This document shows, in pieces, positions 1 to 13,600 of a stretch of DNA of 64,000 nt. Position 1 is the stretch's first letter. Every line of letters starts with the position of its first letter. Source of the DNA: Petrosia ficiformis (lineage: Eukaryota > Porifera > Demospongiae > Haplosclerida > Petrosiidae); assembly GCA_947044365.1 (NCBI GenBank), contig OX345636.1, positions 27,641,466 to 27,705,465 of the forward strand, given 5' to 3'. The notes below the pieces were generated by a model. It saw only the letters and a program-made list of their open reading frames with translations, was not told the origin of the DNA and did not search any database. The translations under genes were made by a program, and so were the position numbers.

Positions 1-627
1 TCATTTGTAAAATAAGATTTTTGTCAACTGCTTATATTCAAATGCTCGTTTCTCAGCTATTTTACACAACCAACTTACTAAACTTGGAATATAGGTAGAG
101 CAATAGTTGCTCTTCTTGTCTACAAGATTATATTGGCCAACTGTGCAAAATCACTGAATAATGAGCATTTGAATATAAGCGTTTGACAAAATTCTTATTC
201 TACAAATGACTGATTTTCGCATCCACAATCACACTGATTATATAGGGAAGTCCATAAACATCAGTACCTAACTACTTACACATGTCAAATATTATATATA
301 GCTATATTATGGAAGAATGCCTGATGCTGAAACATCATGTGCAGTTATATTTCTTTGTTTTAATAAAATAATTGATGTGACACTGATCCAGTCAACTAAA
401 CAATTTAAGTACATGTGTCTACATGTACTAAACCAAAGACAATCATCTAATAACTGATGGTGTTGCTTGAAATCTTCACAAAATAATACATGTACATGTA
501 CATGTACACCCAACAAGTACACATACAGATTGCTTTTCACAGATACAGATACAAAAATGTAGCTAATTTCATTGGCTTCTTGTTTAAATTTGCTAAAGGA
601 CAAAGTAAATACTAGCTTAAATAATAC

Positions 628-653
628 ATGATGTTATTGGAGATGTAGAAGAA

Positions 654-685
<32 letters not shown>

Positions 686-838
686 CACCTGAGGCAATGG
701 AAAAATGAAAATGAGAGTTGCCTCAGGTGGGATTCAAACCCATGACACTCTGTACTCCAGACAGATGCTCTACCAACTGAGCTACCAAGGCAGCCCAGCT
801 GGCAGGGTCCGAATCAAACATCTCATACACCTGTATGA
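628..838 (-). mobile_element. tRNA-derived SINE, copy 1
   Basis: Minus-strand copy with tRNA-like box A (tagctcagttggtagagc) and box B (ggtttgaatcc), inverted cctgaggcaa/ttgcctcagg and a (tttc)n tail now read as (gaaa)n. A 5' leader containing tgtatgagatgtttgattcg is shared with the copy at 31.2 kb. Confidence 0.75.
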
Positions 839-1112
839 ACAGACTAACTTGTACATGTAGATGTACTTACATTATTTTGTGAAGATTTCAGTCATTTGTC
901 AAATAAGAAATTTGTCAAACATTATGTGAATACTCGTTACTCCAACAGGTAACTAATTAAATTTGTAATTTAGGTAGAGCAATAGTTGCTCTTCCTGGAT
1001 GCCTGATTTCATATGAACTTTTAAATACAAGCTTTTGACAAATTTCTCGTTTGACACTGATTTTCATACCCATGGTCACATATTATGATATTCCATGACC
1101 AATCAAACTTAC

Positions 1113-4100
1113 AGCAAATGTAGGTTTCTCATTTTCATCCTTTGATCCTCCCTCTGTGTGTACTCTAATACTATCATAAACATCTGGCTCTTCCACTTCA
1201 CGAGGATAAGGATGCTTAAGGAGAGTTAAGATACCTAAAAAAACAAGATACATGTACATGTACATGTATATGAATAAAAAGAGTATCTTAACTATCTTTA
1301 TAATTGCTTGTGTGAATCATTGCTAACGACTTTCTCATGTCTGAAACTGAATTCCTATTAATATTCTTTCATAATGTACTTTACATGTACATGTATTTAA
1401 GCTATAACAGCCAATTGCAGTTTCAAAAAGCAGATTTCTTTCTGGTGCTTGGTGATCTGTTGTAGCTTGCAATACGACTACACATTCATTGTGCTGTTAA
1501 TTGACAGTGCCCCTGGAATGACTCAAGTTTTTTTTTTATTACATATGCAATGCATAGGTGATGCAAACATTATAATTATATAATTATACATGTACATGTA
1601 TACATAATATCAGTGTTTTTGATAGGCTCATATTGTGCACCATTGGCCCAAAGAGCTTCTTATTTGGCACAGCACAGTTCTCTCTTTGGGGCAGACGGCA
1701 CAGTTAATTATGACAATATTGTCACTAACAGCATCAACTCTTTGTTAACTCAAAATGTATTCCTAATGGCGCACACACTAACCATTGCTTAACCAATTTG
1801 GCCAGTTATCAAAAACTATGATATATAATTATACATGTATATATAATATATACATGTACTGTACATGTACTGTACATGTACATGTATACACTGTAATTAT
1901 ACATACACACAATATACATGTATATACATGTAAATATGCATTGAACCGGTAGGAAAGCAATCATATTTTTGCTTAAAAACTATAATATACTTATTATAAT
2001 AATTATAATATTACATGTATATGAACTTCCATGTTATCAATTCTTTTGTTAAATATTTAGTGTGGGTTACTACGGTAACTACATTGTACATGTACGTACA
2101 GTATCTTTGGTACCACAATAATTACACTATAACTACATTATAATACATGTACATGTATGTGACACATAGCTGTACTTTTTTATACTACCTCTGTTGATGA
2201 ATTTCAACCACATTATCATTCGTACTCCTTGTACAACAAAGCGATTCATGGCTTTCTTTGAGTATACCAATTTGAAATACATTTATTTTCCATTAAGTAT
2301 TACATTGTTACTCTTTTCACAAATCAACACCTCTTTGTTTGCTATTCAACTACATGTACATCATTGTACATGTATACATGTATGTACATGTAGTTGAATA
2401 GGAAGTACATACATGTACATGTACACTTGTACATGCATACACTTGTACATGCATACACTTTCCGTGCTTCGTGTACAAAATGGCTGAATAGAGAGCAGGG
2501 TCTCCTATGAGTTGTGAAAACACAAATCACAGACCTGGTGATTTATGATGGAACAATCCATATAAATTTAACCATTACTGGATGACTGTCACAAACATAT
2601 GACACACCCAATCTTACATACGTAAATACAACAGTCACAAATATATGTACATTGTGTACATGTATGTGACGCACTCAGTTACATAAAAGTGTATGCATGT
2701 TTTGAAAATGTTATAAAATTGTTTTACAAACTGAATTATTTAGGAGAGTACAAACACATTAGGCTTTATTAAGAAATTAGTTTACTTTAGAATTACAATG
2801 GAGACATTTGATTGTGATATACAATGACAATTCTTGTTTTCAAAAGCCTTATAACAAACTAATCAATCCATGCACCATTTATACTATACATGTACATGTG
2901 TACATGTATGTCCATGCACCATCAAGTACTATACCCGAGTATATTCATGCGCTATCTTGTACATGTACTATATACATGTGTACATCTACCATCATGTACA
3001 TGTACTATACATGTGTATATCCCACCATTATGTACTATACATGTGTATATGCTACCATTATGTACTATACACTGTACATGTACATGTGTATATCTCACCA
3101 TTATGTACTGTACATGTGTATACTGATGCACCATTTTGTACATGTACTATACATGTGTATATTCATACACTATCATGTACTGTAAATGTGTACATGTATA
3201 TCCATGTACATGTGTCTATTGATGCACCATCATGTACATGTACTATACAAATGAACATGTGTATATCCATCACCATCATGTACTATACATGTCCACATGT
3301 ATATCCCAACTATACATGTGCATATCCATCTTGTAAATGTACTATACATGTGTAATTTAATGCACCATCATGTACTGTAAATGTGTACTTGTATATCCAT
3401 GTACTTGTACATGTACATGTGTATATTCATGGTTCATCATGTACTATACATGTGTAAATCCATGCACCATCATGTACTGTAAATGTGTAAATCCATGCAC
3501 CATCATGTACTGTACATGTGTATGTCCCCAGAATGATGCACTTCCTTAACTACATACATGTATACATTGTACAACACATATTAGCGTAAATGGACACAAA
3601 AATATAAATAAATATATATATAAATAGTTCGAACCCAATCATAGGGATGTCCCTAAGGGCCATAAAAAGACTACTGAAGTGTCCTTTAATTAGAGGTCCT
3701 TTATTTAAGGTCATTAAGTATAAATATATTGTATTTGGACAAAAAGAAGTATTCTTTAATTCAGAGTATATTTTATCAGAGGCTTTACTGTACAATGTAC
3801 ATTATTCAGGGCATGTTAATTAGCTGACAGTATCACATTCAGACAAAGGCATGTTCAATGTACAATGTACATGTACACATGTACAAGCCAGATATGGTAC
3901 ATGTACATGTACACAAATTGTACATGCACATTTGTAACACACATGAAGCATGTACTGTAACTGTTCTTTGGCTTCCCTTTGTACATGTACATGTAAGTAC
4001 ATTTCTGAGTACTTGATTTTACAGGTAATACATGTACAAGTACAATGTACATGTACATGTATGTGTAATTACATGTAGTTCATTATCAAAACATATGTTT

Positions 4101-7100
4101 TTGTACACACACACATGTACATGTAAAGTAAAGTACAAGTACATGTACAATATGTACATGTACTTTTTTGGGATAAACTTGGAGCCAGTGCATTTGAAAA
4201 CCTAATGTACATGTACACTATCAGGAGCCCATAATCATGTTGACCAGAAACCATAAGAGTAAGAGCAGTAGACAACCACGCAATTAATTAAATTGGTCAA
4301 ACTATCTGTCTGACCGACCGTCTGTTACTATTTTTAGAACCCACGTTTATACGCCTTCGTTAAATATGGCTTCTAGAAAACGAACAGCTACTACTACATG
4401 TACATTGACTAAGTTTCCTGTGAACAGAGAAAAGAATTAGGTGATAATCTGGCTCGTCTAAACTATGAAGATGATGCTAGTGAGAAGCCTTCACTACAAT
4501 CACTTCAATGACAGAAGGCAATGATGTCAAACAATCTTAAATAGGACTAAACAGTTGTTTCTCAGCTTCTTAAAAGCATGCTCTCACATTCCTGATAGTA
4601 GGTGACTCCATTTCTGCCTCCAGATATGTTCGATTCATTGATATTGTCGAGGTGTAGACGCCATATTTAACGAAGGCGTATACACGTGGGTTCTAAAAAT
4701 AGTAACAGACGGTCAGACAGATAGTTTGACCAATTTCATTAAATGCGTGGTTGTCTGCTGCTCCTACTCTTACACTAACTGGTCAATGTCATTATGGGCT
4801 CCTGGCACTATCTAAAACCTAATCAGGGTTGAAGGCTATTTAACTTGAAATATTCCATGTACACGTACTTTATGTGTACTCGAAATATTCCATATGCACT
4901 TCATGTGTAATTGAAATATTCCATATGTACTTTGAAATATTCTATATGCACTTCATGTGTACTTCAAATATTCCACATGCACTTCATGTGTACTTGAAAT
5001 ATTCCATATGCACTTCATGTGTACTTGAAATATTCCATGTGCACTTCATGTGTAATTGAAATATTCCATATGCACTTCATGTGTACTTGAAATATTCCAT
5101 GTGCACTTCATGTGTAATTGAAATATTCCATATGCACTTCATGTGTACTTGAAATATTCCATGTACATGTACTTCATGTGTACTTGAAATATTCAATGTA
5201 CATGTACTTCATGTGTACTTGAAAAATTCAATGTACATGTACTTCATGTGTACTTGAAATATTCTATGTACATGTACTTCATGTGTAATTGTACTGTATG
5301 TACATGTAAAAAGGGTCATGTCCAGTATTGCCATCAAAGACTATGATCACTTTGATAATGATTGAACCCTAACCATAAGGGAACCCTAACCCTACCCTAA
5401 ATGAACCACATAATGATATTCATGAGACACATAATGATATTCACGAGATTTTGATGGCAATGTTGGACATTAATGATTAAAAAAGGCATGTACATGAACT
5501 ATGTACATGTATTTGCATTTAACTTACCGGAATCACCACCAATGACTGGTTTGCTTTGAAAGTGACTAATGAGTTCATGTACATTTGCAAACTTTCCAAA
5601 TCCAAAAATGAAATATTGACCATCCCATCTCACAGGAAAATGCTTAACAGCATCTTTTGACCTAGTAGTAAAGAAAAGATATATGTACATGTACATGCAT
5701 TGTACAACAATGCTGTTTTAATTAAATACATGCATAACTACATGTACATGTACATGTTCATGCATTGTACAACAGTGTCGTTTTAATTAACTATATCTAC
5801 ATGTACATATACAAGTACATGCATGGTACATGTACAACAGTGTTGTTTTAATTAACTATATCTACGTGTACATATACATGTACATGCATTGTACAACAGT
5901 GTCGTTTTAATTAACTATATCTACATGTACAGGTATACTGTACATGCATTGTACAACAGTGTTGTTTTAATTAACTTTATCTACATGTACATGTATACTG
6001 TACATGCATTGTACAACAGTGTTGCTTTAATTAATATAACTACATGTACATGTACATGTACATGCATTGTACAACAGTGTTGCTTTAATTAATTATATCT
6101 ACATGTACACATGTACATGTACATGTACATGTACATGCATAGTACAACAGTGTTGTTTTAATTAATTATAACTACATATACATGTACATGTACTTGCAAT
6201 CTTGCATTGTATATAATGAAAACACCTTCTTCTTAGGCATTGTAAGACACGTAGCTACATGTAAATATGCAGTTGCATATACACATGTAGTTACATACAT
6301 GTATATATTGTCTAGGGGTTGAAATTAACTTCAGGTGACCCACGGATAAGAACCTGATGAAATTTGGTTTCCCAAGATATTGAATATTCATTGTTGATTA
6401 TATATGTAGAAATTACTATTTTCAATTGGACAGAATTCTTAAGAAGTGCAATAGAATACTCAATATAAGTGTTGGAGTAATACCCAGAGCTTCAGAATAT
6501 CTTTTTCATTTTTCTTGAGTCATTCCAGAAAGCCAAAGATCATTTTACAGAGCTGCTACATGTGGCAGAGGGTGGCACAATTATGATTTCATGTGGTTGT
6601 GACAATCGAGCTGATGCCTCAAACAACCTATACATAACTAATTTCTGAAAACTGGGTTGTTACGTCATATAAGGAATTACACATTTAAAATAGTATAATA
6701 CTTATACAATTAATGAATACAATAATTTCATGCTTGAGTGAGGGTGAATAAACACATTAACCTACAATGTATTTATACACTTCTAATACCTGAGACTACA
6801 TGTACATGTATGTAACATAACATTATTTCATGACTTCTTATATGAAGAAACAACGACAAAGTGGATGTCAGGACAACAGGACAAGTGCTAGTTTCAACCC
6901 CAGTTATAAATGTACATGTACAGTACATGCAGTTTGGTTAACTAAAAGCTTTACTAATTAAAAATGGTAATATAGAACTATAATTAACACTCAAGTACAT
7001 ACATGTATCAATACACCATGCAACAGTAGTGTTACATGTATAATAATTATGTATTTCACATTATGAGTCATTATTGTGATATTGCATTCCCTAGGGATGA

Positions 7101-10100
7101 GACAATTACAGTATGTACATATGCTCTCTCACATAAGATGGTGTAGTCTCGAAAAGTGGGCATGGCTAAGAAAACATTTTCATGTGCTCTGTGTGCGCTG
7201 AGATTTAACAAATCCCTTTTTTTGAACTGCTGAGTATGGGCCAGTAAACTAGCATAATTATAATATTTTGCTTGTGATCAGTGTTTTTGATAAGCTCATA
7301 TGGCGCACCATTGGCCCAAAGACCTTCTTATTTGGCACTGCACAGTTCTCTCTTTGGGCCAATGGCGCAGTTAATTATGATTATATTGTCACTAACAGCA
7401 TTAACTCTTAGTTAATTGGCTCAAGATGTATTCTCAATGGTGCACACACTAACAAACAATTTTTGAGCCAATTTGGCCTAAGCTTCAAAACTTATCAAAA
7501 ACTCTGCTTGTGATACATGTATATTGCACAGTGTAGCTGAAATTATTAATGAGGGATAAATACTGGCAAATAGATTAATCAAAACAATTTCCCAAATACA
7601 TACATGTAATTATGTAAATTCCAACCAAGCTTTATGACCAGTGGTGTGGATAGTGCAGCTGATGATGGCAATCTACATGTACCCAAAACAATTTTGAGCT
7701 GAATGCCATCTCATTACAAAACAAATAGCAATACACAAACAATTAACACTGTGCTCATGTGTGTGAACAGTTGTAAAGTAGATATACATGTACATGTATG
7801 TATACAGATACAAAATGTAGTTCAAACAGATGATATCAGATTGAATTTGAACATACATGCAAGGCAATTAGGAATATACATGTAAATATACACTGTGTAG
7901 GTGCATATGTTGCAGCATGGACAAATTGCTATAGGTGCAACCTACATGTACTACTCATACAGTAAGGCTAGGAGCCCATATGTAAGGCATTGACAGCTTA
8001 ATTACATGTACATGTATGTACATGTAGCTGAAGTATGACCAAACTGCACTGCTACATGTGTAACCAAATTTAGTAAGCCCAACAGTATTTCTATTCATAT
8101 CATTATAACTACAATTTAGGCATACACGTACATGTACATGTACATATACATGTATATGTACAATGTACATGTACATGTACATGTACATTAGTGTTGTTTT
8201 AATACTGACCACTTTTAGTTGTAGTTATGGTATGTCTATACATGTGTGTATATCATGATTTTAGGTATAGTTTATATTAGGCTTACTAAAATGGTTTTAG
8301 TTTAAGTTAACTAACTAAAATTGTCCATTATTGGCTAATTTTCATTTTAGTTAATTATACATGTAGGTATTGCTACAGACCTTTAACTACATGTAAAAGT
8401 CATAATGCCCTACTACATTTGTAAAAGGGGTTTTAGTTTTAGTTAACTAAAACAACACTAATGTACATGTACATGTATATATAAATGTACATTGTAAATT
8501 TGCTATAATTAAAAATCCCTCTAAAATAGGTATTTTTTAAATCAACACCAAAACACACAAACAAACACATTCACGAACACATGTGGTATGCATGTACATG
8601 TACATGTGTACATAATAATTATACTAAAAAAGGTAACATCTATGTTCAGGGTTCTTCCCAGAGATATTTTTAATGAGGGTGAGTACATTTATTGCTGTGA
8701 TATGTAACTTTAAAAATATTGTCAAAATACATACATTTCAGAGCACCTACATGTGTATTCTTTGCAAAGATAAAGTAGTACTAAAGGAAGCTTTAAGACC
8801 AACAGTATCACTAAATGCACTAGTGAATGTGATTTCAAGCATAACAGCACTGCTTATGTTTATAAATTAACCACACCCACAATTGTTATTAATAATTATG
8901 GTAATTTAAAAGAGGGCTGAATGCCCTGCCTTGCTGCTCTGGGGAGAACACTGGCTATGTTAAATTGTTACTTACCTGACAGAAAGAGAAAATTCACCAA
9001 CCTTTGTGGTACTATCTCGCAACAGATAGCTACCATCTTCTCCAGTGGAAATCAAAAGACTTTCAGCAATATGACGAGATATGTTGTAATGATACCATCT
9101 ATTATTATAAAGATGTTTAATTGTGGTATAATAAGGTAATATTAACAAGACTAAACTACACGTACATCAGAGTTTTTGATAACTTTTGAAGCTTGGGCCA
9201 AATTGGCTCAAAAATGGTTAGTGTATGTGCCGTGCCATTGAGAATACTTCTTCAGGCGATTAACTAAGAGTTAATGCTGTTACTGACAATATAATCATAA
9301 TTAACTGCACCACTGGCCCTAAGAAAGAACTGTACAGTGCCAAATAAAAAGCTCTATGGGCCAGTGGTGTGACATATGAGCTTATCAAAACACTGATGTA
9401 CATATACATGTAAATGAAATACAATGAGATACAGCGTATGGTCCATACGTATACGTACATGTATGGAACTTAAAACATCACTGATGCGCAGTGTTTCATA
9501 CAGGAGGTTTGGTTGATACCCTGATTTGCATTTAAAATTTTTAAAGTGTTGTAATTAATGTTCAATGATTACATATAGAATTATAGATATGGTTTAGTAG
9601 AATTTGTTTATGTTTTACAATGATACTGTGTTTATGAATTAATAAAATTGTTAATTTGAGTTACTGAAATTTGTTTTGGAACAGGACATAAACCTACGTA
9701 ATAAGGTCTATTCACATTTACGATGACCTCAAAATTAGGATAAAATGGGCAATATAGTGTACAGTTTAATGTCATAAGGCTAATACACATACATGTACAT
9801 GTATGGTTGTACTGCAACTCAATAATGAAGCAATGGATTGAATTTTGATATGTGCAAAAAAAAATGAAAAGGATAAATATAATGAAAATGGTGGAGGTAA
9901 AAAGATTGTTGGTCCTTCTAACTAAAGTTATGAACATTTTTTTGAGAACAAAGTGAACGTGAGCAACCTTTAGTTATAACTAATGGACATGAGAAAATTA
10001 AATGCATGGGAGTTTTTTTCTCTTCAGTAGAACGTGGTATATTATACAACTGAATTTAATACATGTACGCAATAAGAGATTTTTACCAATATTCCGATAA

Positions 10101-10532
10101 ACCAATATTGACTTCAGATATCTACCAATATTATCTCCAAGTATCTGATTCCTTCAATGAAATGTTCTCAATATTTATAGGTGACAAAAAAGCTTTAAAA
10201 GAATCTACATGTAAGATTAGTGATGCACCAATAATCAGAATAGTAATTGGTATCGGTCATTATTTTTAGTATCGAAGAATACATGAGATATGAAATATGT
10301 TATTAATACAGTCATGCACTTACGGTATCTGTTCCATTTGAGGTGGTCTGTTAGCTTCTTCAAAATTTAATGGAATCATAGATTGTGTCATTCCTGAACG
10401 AGTTACATCATCGCTTAGTCGAGTTTGAAGAGCATTATGGATATGATTTCTAGGTCCTCCTGGTGGAGAGACTATTAAACTAGATCGATCGGGAGCAGAA
10501 GATGATATGTACGGTATCCCAGGCTGAGCCAT
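1113..10532 (-). CDS. DAPP1: DAPP1/Bam32-like SH2 adaptor, 5' exons only
   Basis: Four minus-strand exons join in phase: 10532-10324, 9098-8976, 5661-5528 and 1234-1113, giving 196 codons. Exon 1 encodes a Pro/Ser-rich N-terminus beginning MAQPG. Exons 2 to 4 encode an SH2 domain: it opens with WYHYNISRH, contains the phosphotyrosine-binding arginine in GSYLLRDS, continues through FIFGFGKF, and is followed by LLKHPYPREVEEP and YDSIRVHT, a tail characteristic of vertebrate DAPP1. All donors are GTAAG-like on the minus strand. In the known family a PH domain binding PI(3,4)P2/PIP3 follows; those exons would lie left of base 1, so the gene is cut by the window edge, not truncated. The known role is membrane-recruited phosphotyrosine adaptor signalling downstream of PI3K. 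The start is the first ATG before the SH2 and faces the HMG20-like gene 76 bp away. The introns are full of ACATGT tandem repeats. Confidence 0.9.
1611..1815 (+). mobile_element. MITE family 1 (TIR agtgtttttgata), copy 1
   Basis: Short element with inverted ends agtgtttttgata/tatcaaaaact and an internal inverted motif ggcccaaagagcttcttatt against ctctttgggg. No coding content. Confidence 0.7.
2868..3525 (+). repeat. Tandem array, about 35-bp unit (catgcaccatcatgtac)
   Basis: About 18 imperfect units of the kind catgcaccatcatgtactat plus acatgtgtatatc. Overlapping ORFs of up to 161 codons in several frames (MHHLYYTC-like) arise from the repeat and are not genes. Confidence 0.8.
4223..4806. 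mobile_element. Long-TIR element of about 580 bp
   Basis: Ends aggagcccataatcatgttg and caatgtcattatgggctcct begin inverted arms of about 145 bp; within them gtttatacgccttcgttaaa mirrors tttaacgaaggcgtatac. The 290-bp interior has no convincing ORF. Confidence 0.75.
4844..5295 (+). repeat. Tandem array, about 32-bp unit
   Basis: About 14 units of ttgaaatattccatatgcac plus ttcatgtgtac, drifting to an atgtacatgtac variant at the right end. Confidence 0.8.
5688..6200 (+). repeat. Tandem array, about 62-bp unit
   Basis: Eight units containing gcattgtacaacagtgttg and ttttaattaactatatctac, each separated by ACATGT words; begins about 27 bp from a DAPP1 exon. Confidence 0.8.
7279..7506 (+). mobile_element. 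MITE family 1, copy 2
   Basis: Same element, with ends cagtgtttttgataagctc and cttatcaaaaactctg, in a DAPP1 intron. Confidence 0.75.
8188..8464 (+). mobile_element. MITE family 4 (TIR tagtgttgtttta)
   Basis: Perfect-looking inverted ends attagtgttgttttaa/taactaaaacaacactaat inside ACATGT repeat DNA. Related decayed copies lie at 16.0-16.2, 31.4-31.7, 38.8-38.94 and 58.83-58.96 kb. Confidence 0.65.
9167..9396 (-). mobile_element. MITE family 1, copy 3
   Basis: Reverse-oriented copy about 70 bp from the SH2 exon 8976-9098. Confidence 0.75.
9704..9975 (+). mobile_element. MITE family 2, copy 1
   Basis: Inverted ends containing ttcacatttacgatgacctc at the left and a gaacaaagtgaacgtgagca-type right end. 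Interior has aactcaataatgaagcaatg. Confidence 0.6.
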
Positions 10533-10608
10533 AACAAACTTGACTTGTTCTCAGTGTAGATCAAATACGCCCACTGCCCCACCTCTGCAGATTAACTTAA
10601 TAGCTAGC
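10533..10608. promoter_or_regulatory. Putative shared divergent promoter
   Basis: Only 76 bp lie between the start codons of the minus-strand DAPP1-like gene and the plus-strand HMG20-like gene. The spacer holds a short C-rich stretch (cgcccactgccccacc) and no clear TATA box. Both 5' UTRs must fit here or overlap, so a bidirectional promoter is inferred from geometry alone. Confidence 0.55.
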
Positions 10609-13600
10609 ATGGAGGAACTGACTGAGAAACCAAAGCAGCCTGAACAGAGTAGGGGAGAAGTTCAGCAAAAAGAGTCAGGTATTTTACAATAATTGTTATT
10701 ATTATTGAAAACGCAATAATTTAAGTCCTTACAGCAATGCTAGAGTGGGTGGTTGGTGGTGTACAAGGAAGAAACAATGTCACCCATAAAAATCAGCAGA
10801 TCTAGTGCTGCAGAACGATAACCATGGTTGTAGTATGTCCTTGATACATCAAATTACTCAAACAGGGAATTTTAGCTAAATACCAAAGTATAGGCCCATA
10901 GATATAGACCAGGCATTGCACTTAGGCACAAATACATTGTATCTTTGTACATGTAGATGAGTTAGTCAGATAATGAATAATGCTCGTACCAAAAACAAAG
11001 AAATAAGAGGTCATTAAGTAGGCTTTTGTTTCAGTTTATTACAAAAAATACACAAATTTAGTTGTTATATTTTCTGATTTTTCTGTCATGCTGAAAATTT
11101 TTTCAACATGGGCAGAAGAAAGTAAATGATTTATATTTCATTAAGTCGATTCGATAATCAATTTACATGTTGACACCTACAGATGCAAAGCAGTACAAGG
11201 TGATTTGACAATGTACTTATGTACTAGTACAAGTACTAGTCAAAATGTTGTATAAAGCACTCAGGAAAATGTACCTATGTACATTAGTATGGAGCGTTAT
11301 CAGTGTCAAAACTGCCTGTAAATTCATTGGCAGTTTTATTAATTTCCTGAGGGTGGTTATTAATTTCCTGAGGGTGTTTATTAATTCCGTGAGGGTGGTT
11401 ATTAATTTCCTGAGGGTGTTTATTAATTCCGTGAGGGTGGTTATTAATTCTATGAGGGTTATCTGTCGCAAACCAGACTCTCACGTGCACGCGCACTACT
11501 GCCGTTATGGGAGTGTGTTCATGAGCATGCGTACAGGGTAGATACAATAGACGGAATACAGATCACGGAATACGGACTAAATATTCATGAATTTAGTTAT
11601 TTATCATGTGAGTGCCATGTGATAGATCTAGCCAATCATCACACAGGTACTAGGTACATGTTTAATATGCCATGTATGAATTATCATTGTATAATACTAG
11701 CTAAATTATCATTGAAATTGATTAATGCTAGCTGAATTATTATTGAATATATATAGCTAAAGAATAATAAAAAACATTTTAAAAAATGGAATAGCATGTA
11801 GGGATATCAAAACCGAAAAAGCACAGGAACAAGATTGGGATGTTACCTTAGCAACAAAATTAAACTAACCACTTCCACATAACAACCCTACATAAGCATC
11901 ATTTCTTTGTGTTTTAATTTTGCTCTGGTGACGACTATATACATACTTATGTAGGGTTGTTATGTGGAAGTGGTTAGTTTAATTTTGTTGCTAAGGTAAC
12001 ATCCCAATCTTGTTGCTGTGCTTTTTCGGTTTTGATATCCCTACATGCTATTCCATTTTTTTAAATGTTTTTTATTATTCTTTAGCTATATATATTCAAT
12101 AATAATTCAGCTAGTATTAATCAATTTCAATGATAATTTAGCTAGTATTATACAATGATAATTCATATATGGCATATTAAACATGTACCTAGTACCTGTG
12201 TGACGATTGGCTAGATCTATCACATGGCACTCACATGATAAATAACTAAATTCATGAATATTTAGTCCGTATTCCGTGATCTGTATTCCGTCTATTGTAT
12301 CTACCCTGTACGCATGCTCATGAACACACTCCCATAACGGCAGTAGTGCGCGTGCACGTGAGAGTCTGGCTTGCGAGAGATAACCCTCATAGAATTAATA
12401 ACCACCCTCATAGAATTAATAACCACCCTCACAAATTGTAACCATCATCAGGAAATTAATAACCGCCCTCACGGAATTAATGAACACCCTCACGAAATTA
12501 ATAACCACCCTCACGGAATTAATAAACACCCTCAGGAAATTGATAACCACCCTCACGAAATTAATAACCACCCTCAGGAAATTAATAAAACTGCCAATGA
12601 ATTTACAGGCAGTTTTGACACTGATAACGCTCCATACATTAGCATAGTATTATAATGTACATGTATGTGTGTAGTATAGGTACTAAATATTTTTTGACTC
12701 AGTTTATTGTCTTCATGTGTTCAATGCTATATAAACTGACTTATCAATGAATGTATGCTACTATATACATGTATATGTATATGCAATCACCATATATAGA
12801 ACACATGATAATTGTACATTGTAAGTGCTTTATCTGCATTTCCATAGCAATGTTTTTATGGATTTCAGTTAGAGCTGAGTAAATTAACAAAAACAGAAAT
12901 TGGCCAATATTGGTCACTTGTAAGTGCTTTGGTTAAAGTTTTGAGACACTAGGCACCATAACTCATTTTGTAACACTAAAACAACACTAAATCACTGCAA
13001 AAATGATGTTACTTCATAATTGTAAAGAATCATGAAAAAGTTACATGTGTGTGTATACTATAAGAATTATAGTAGGACAATGTATAGGCAGGTATTGTTG
13101 GTGAATGTACATGTATATGTTCTCACTCAACCATGAGGGGTTTGTATAAGAATTATACAATATAGCTACAATATTATCCTTATGTAAACCGAATATCAAG
13201 TAAGATGACATGTACTCATTTTATTTCAGCTGTTACTGATGAATTGACCTCAACTTCAAAGCCTCAATCAAACAAGTCATCAAAACCATCTCCTATTCTT
13301 CCAAAGCGTCCAATGTCAGCTTTCCTCCTGTTTTGTCGTGAAAAAAGGAAAGAAGTTCACAAACCAGGAATGTCACTGACTGATAGTACTCTTATCCTGA
13401 GCAGACTTTGGAAAGAAATGTCTATAGAAGAAAAAGAGGTGGTTTGCTTAGTCATTTTGTATTAGTGATAGCGGGCTATAGTTAAGGAAATTAACATTTC
13501 TACAAATTGTTAGACACATGAATACATTACACTATTAAGTTAAGAATAGTTATTGTAACAGTATGTACATTGTGTATGTATTATAAAAAGGTAAGGTCTG

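Noticed and set aside
2808..3355. Overlapping ORFs of 78-161 codons on the plus strand
   Set aside because: They follow the 35-bp tandem repeat in several frames, are full of Tyr/Cys/His/Val from ACATGT words, and have no splice or homology support.
4844..5295. CRISPR-like direct repeats
   Set aside because: Units abut without unique spacers and the genome is eukaryotic; it is an ordinary tandem array.
5366..5398. Interstitial telomere repeat (ccctaa)
   Set aside because: Only a few imperfect CCCTAA units; similar short runs at 38.95 and 58.98 kb sit in unrelated text, so no telomere claim is made.
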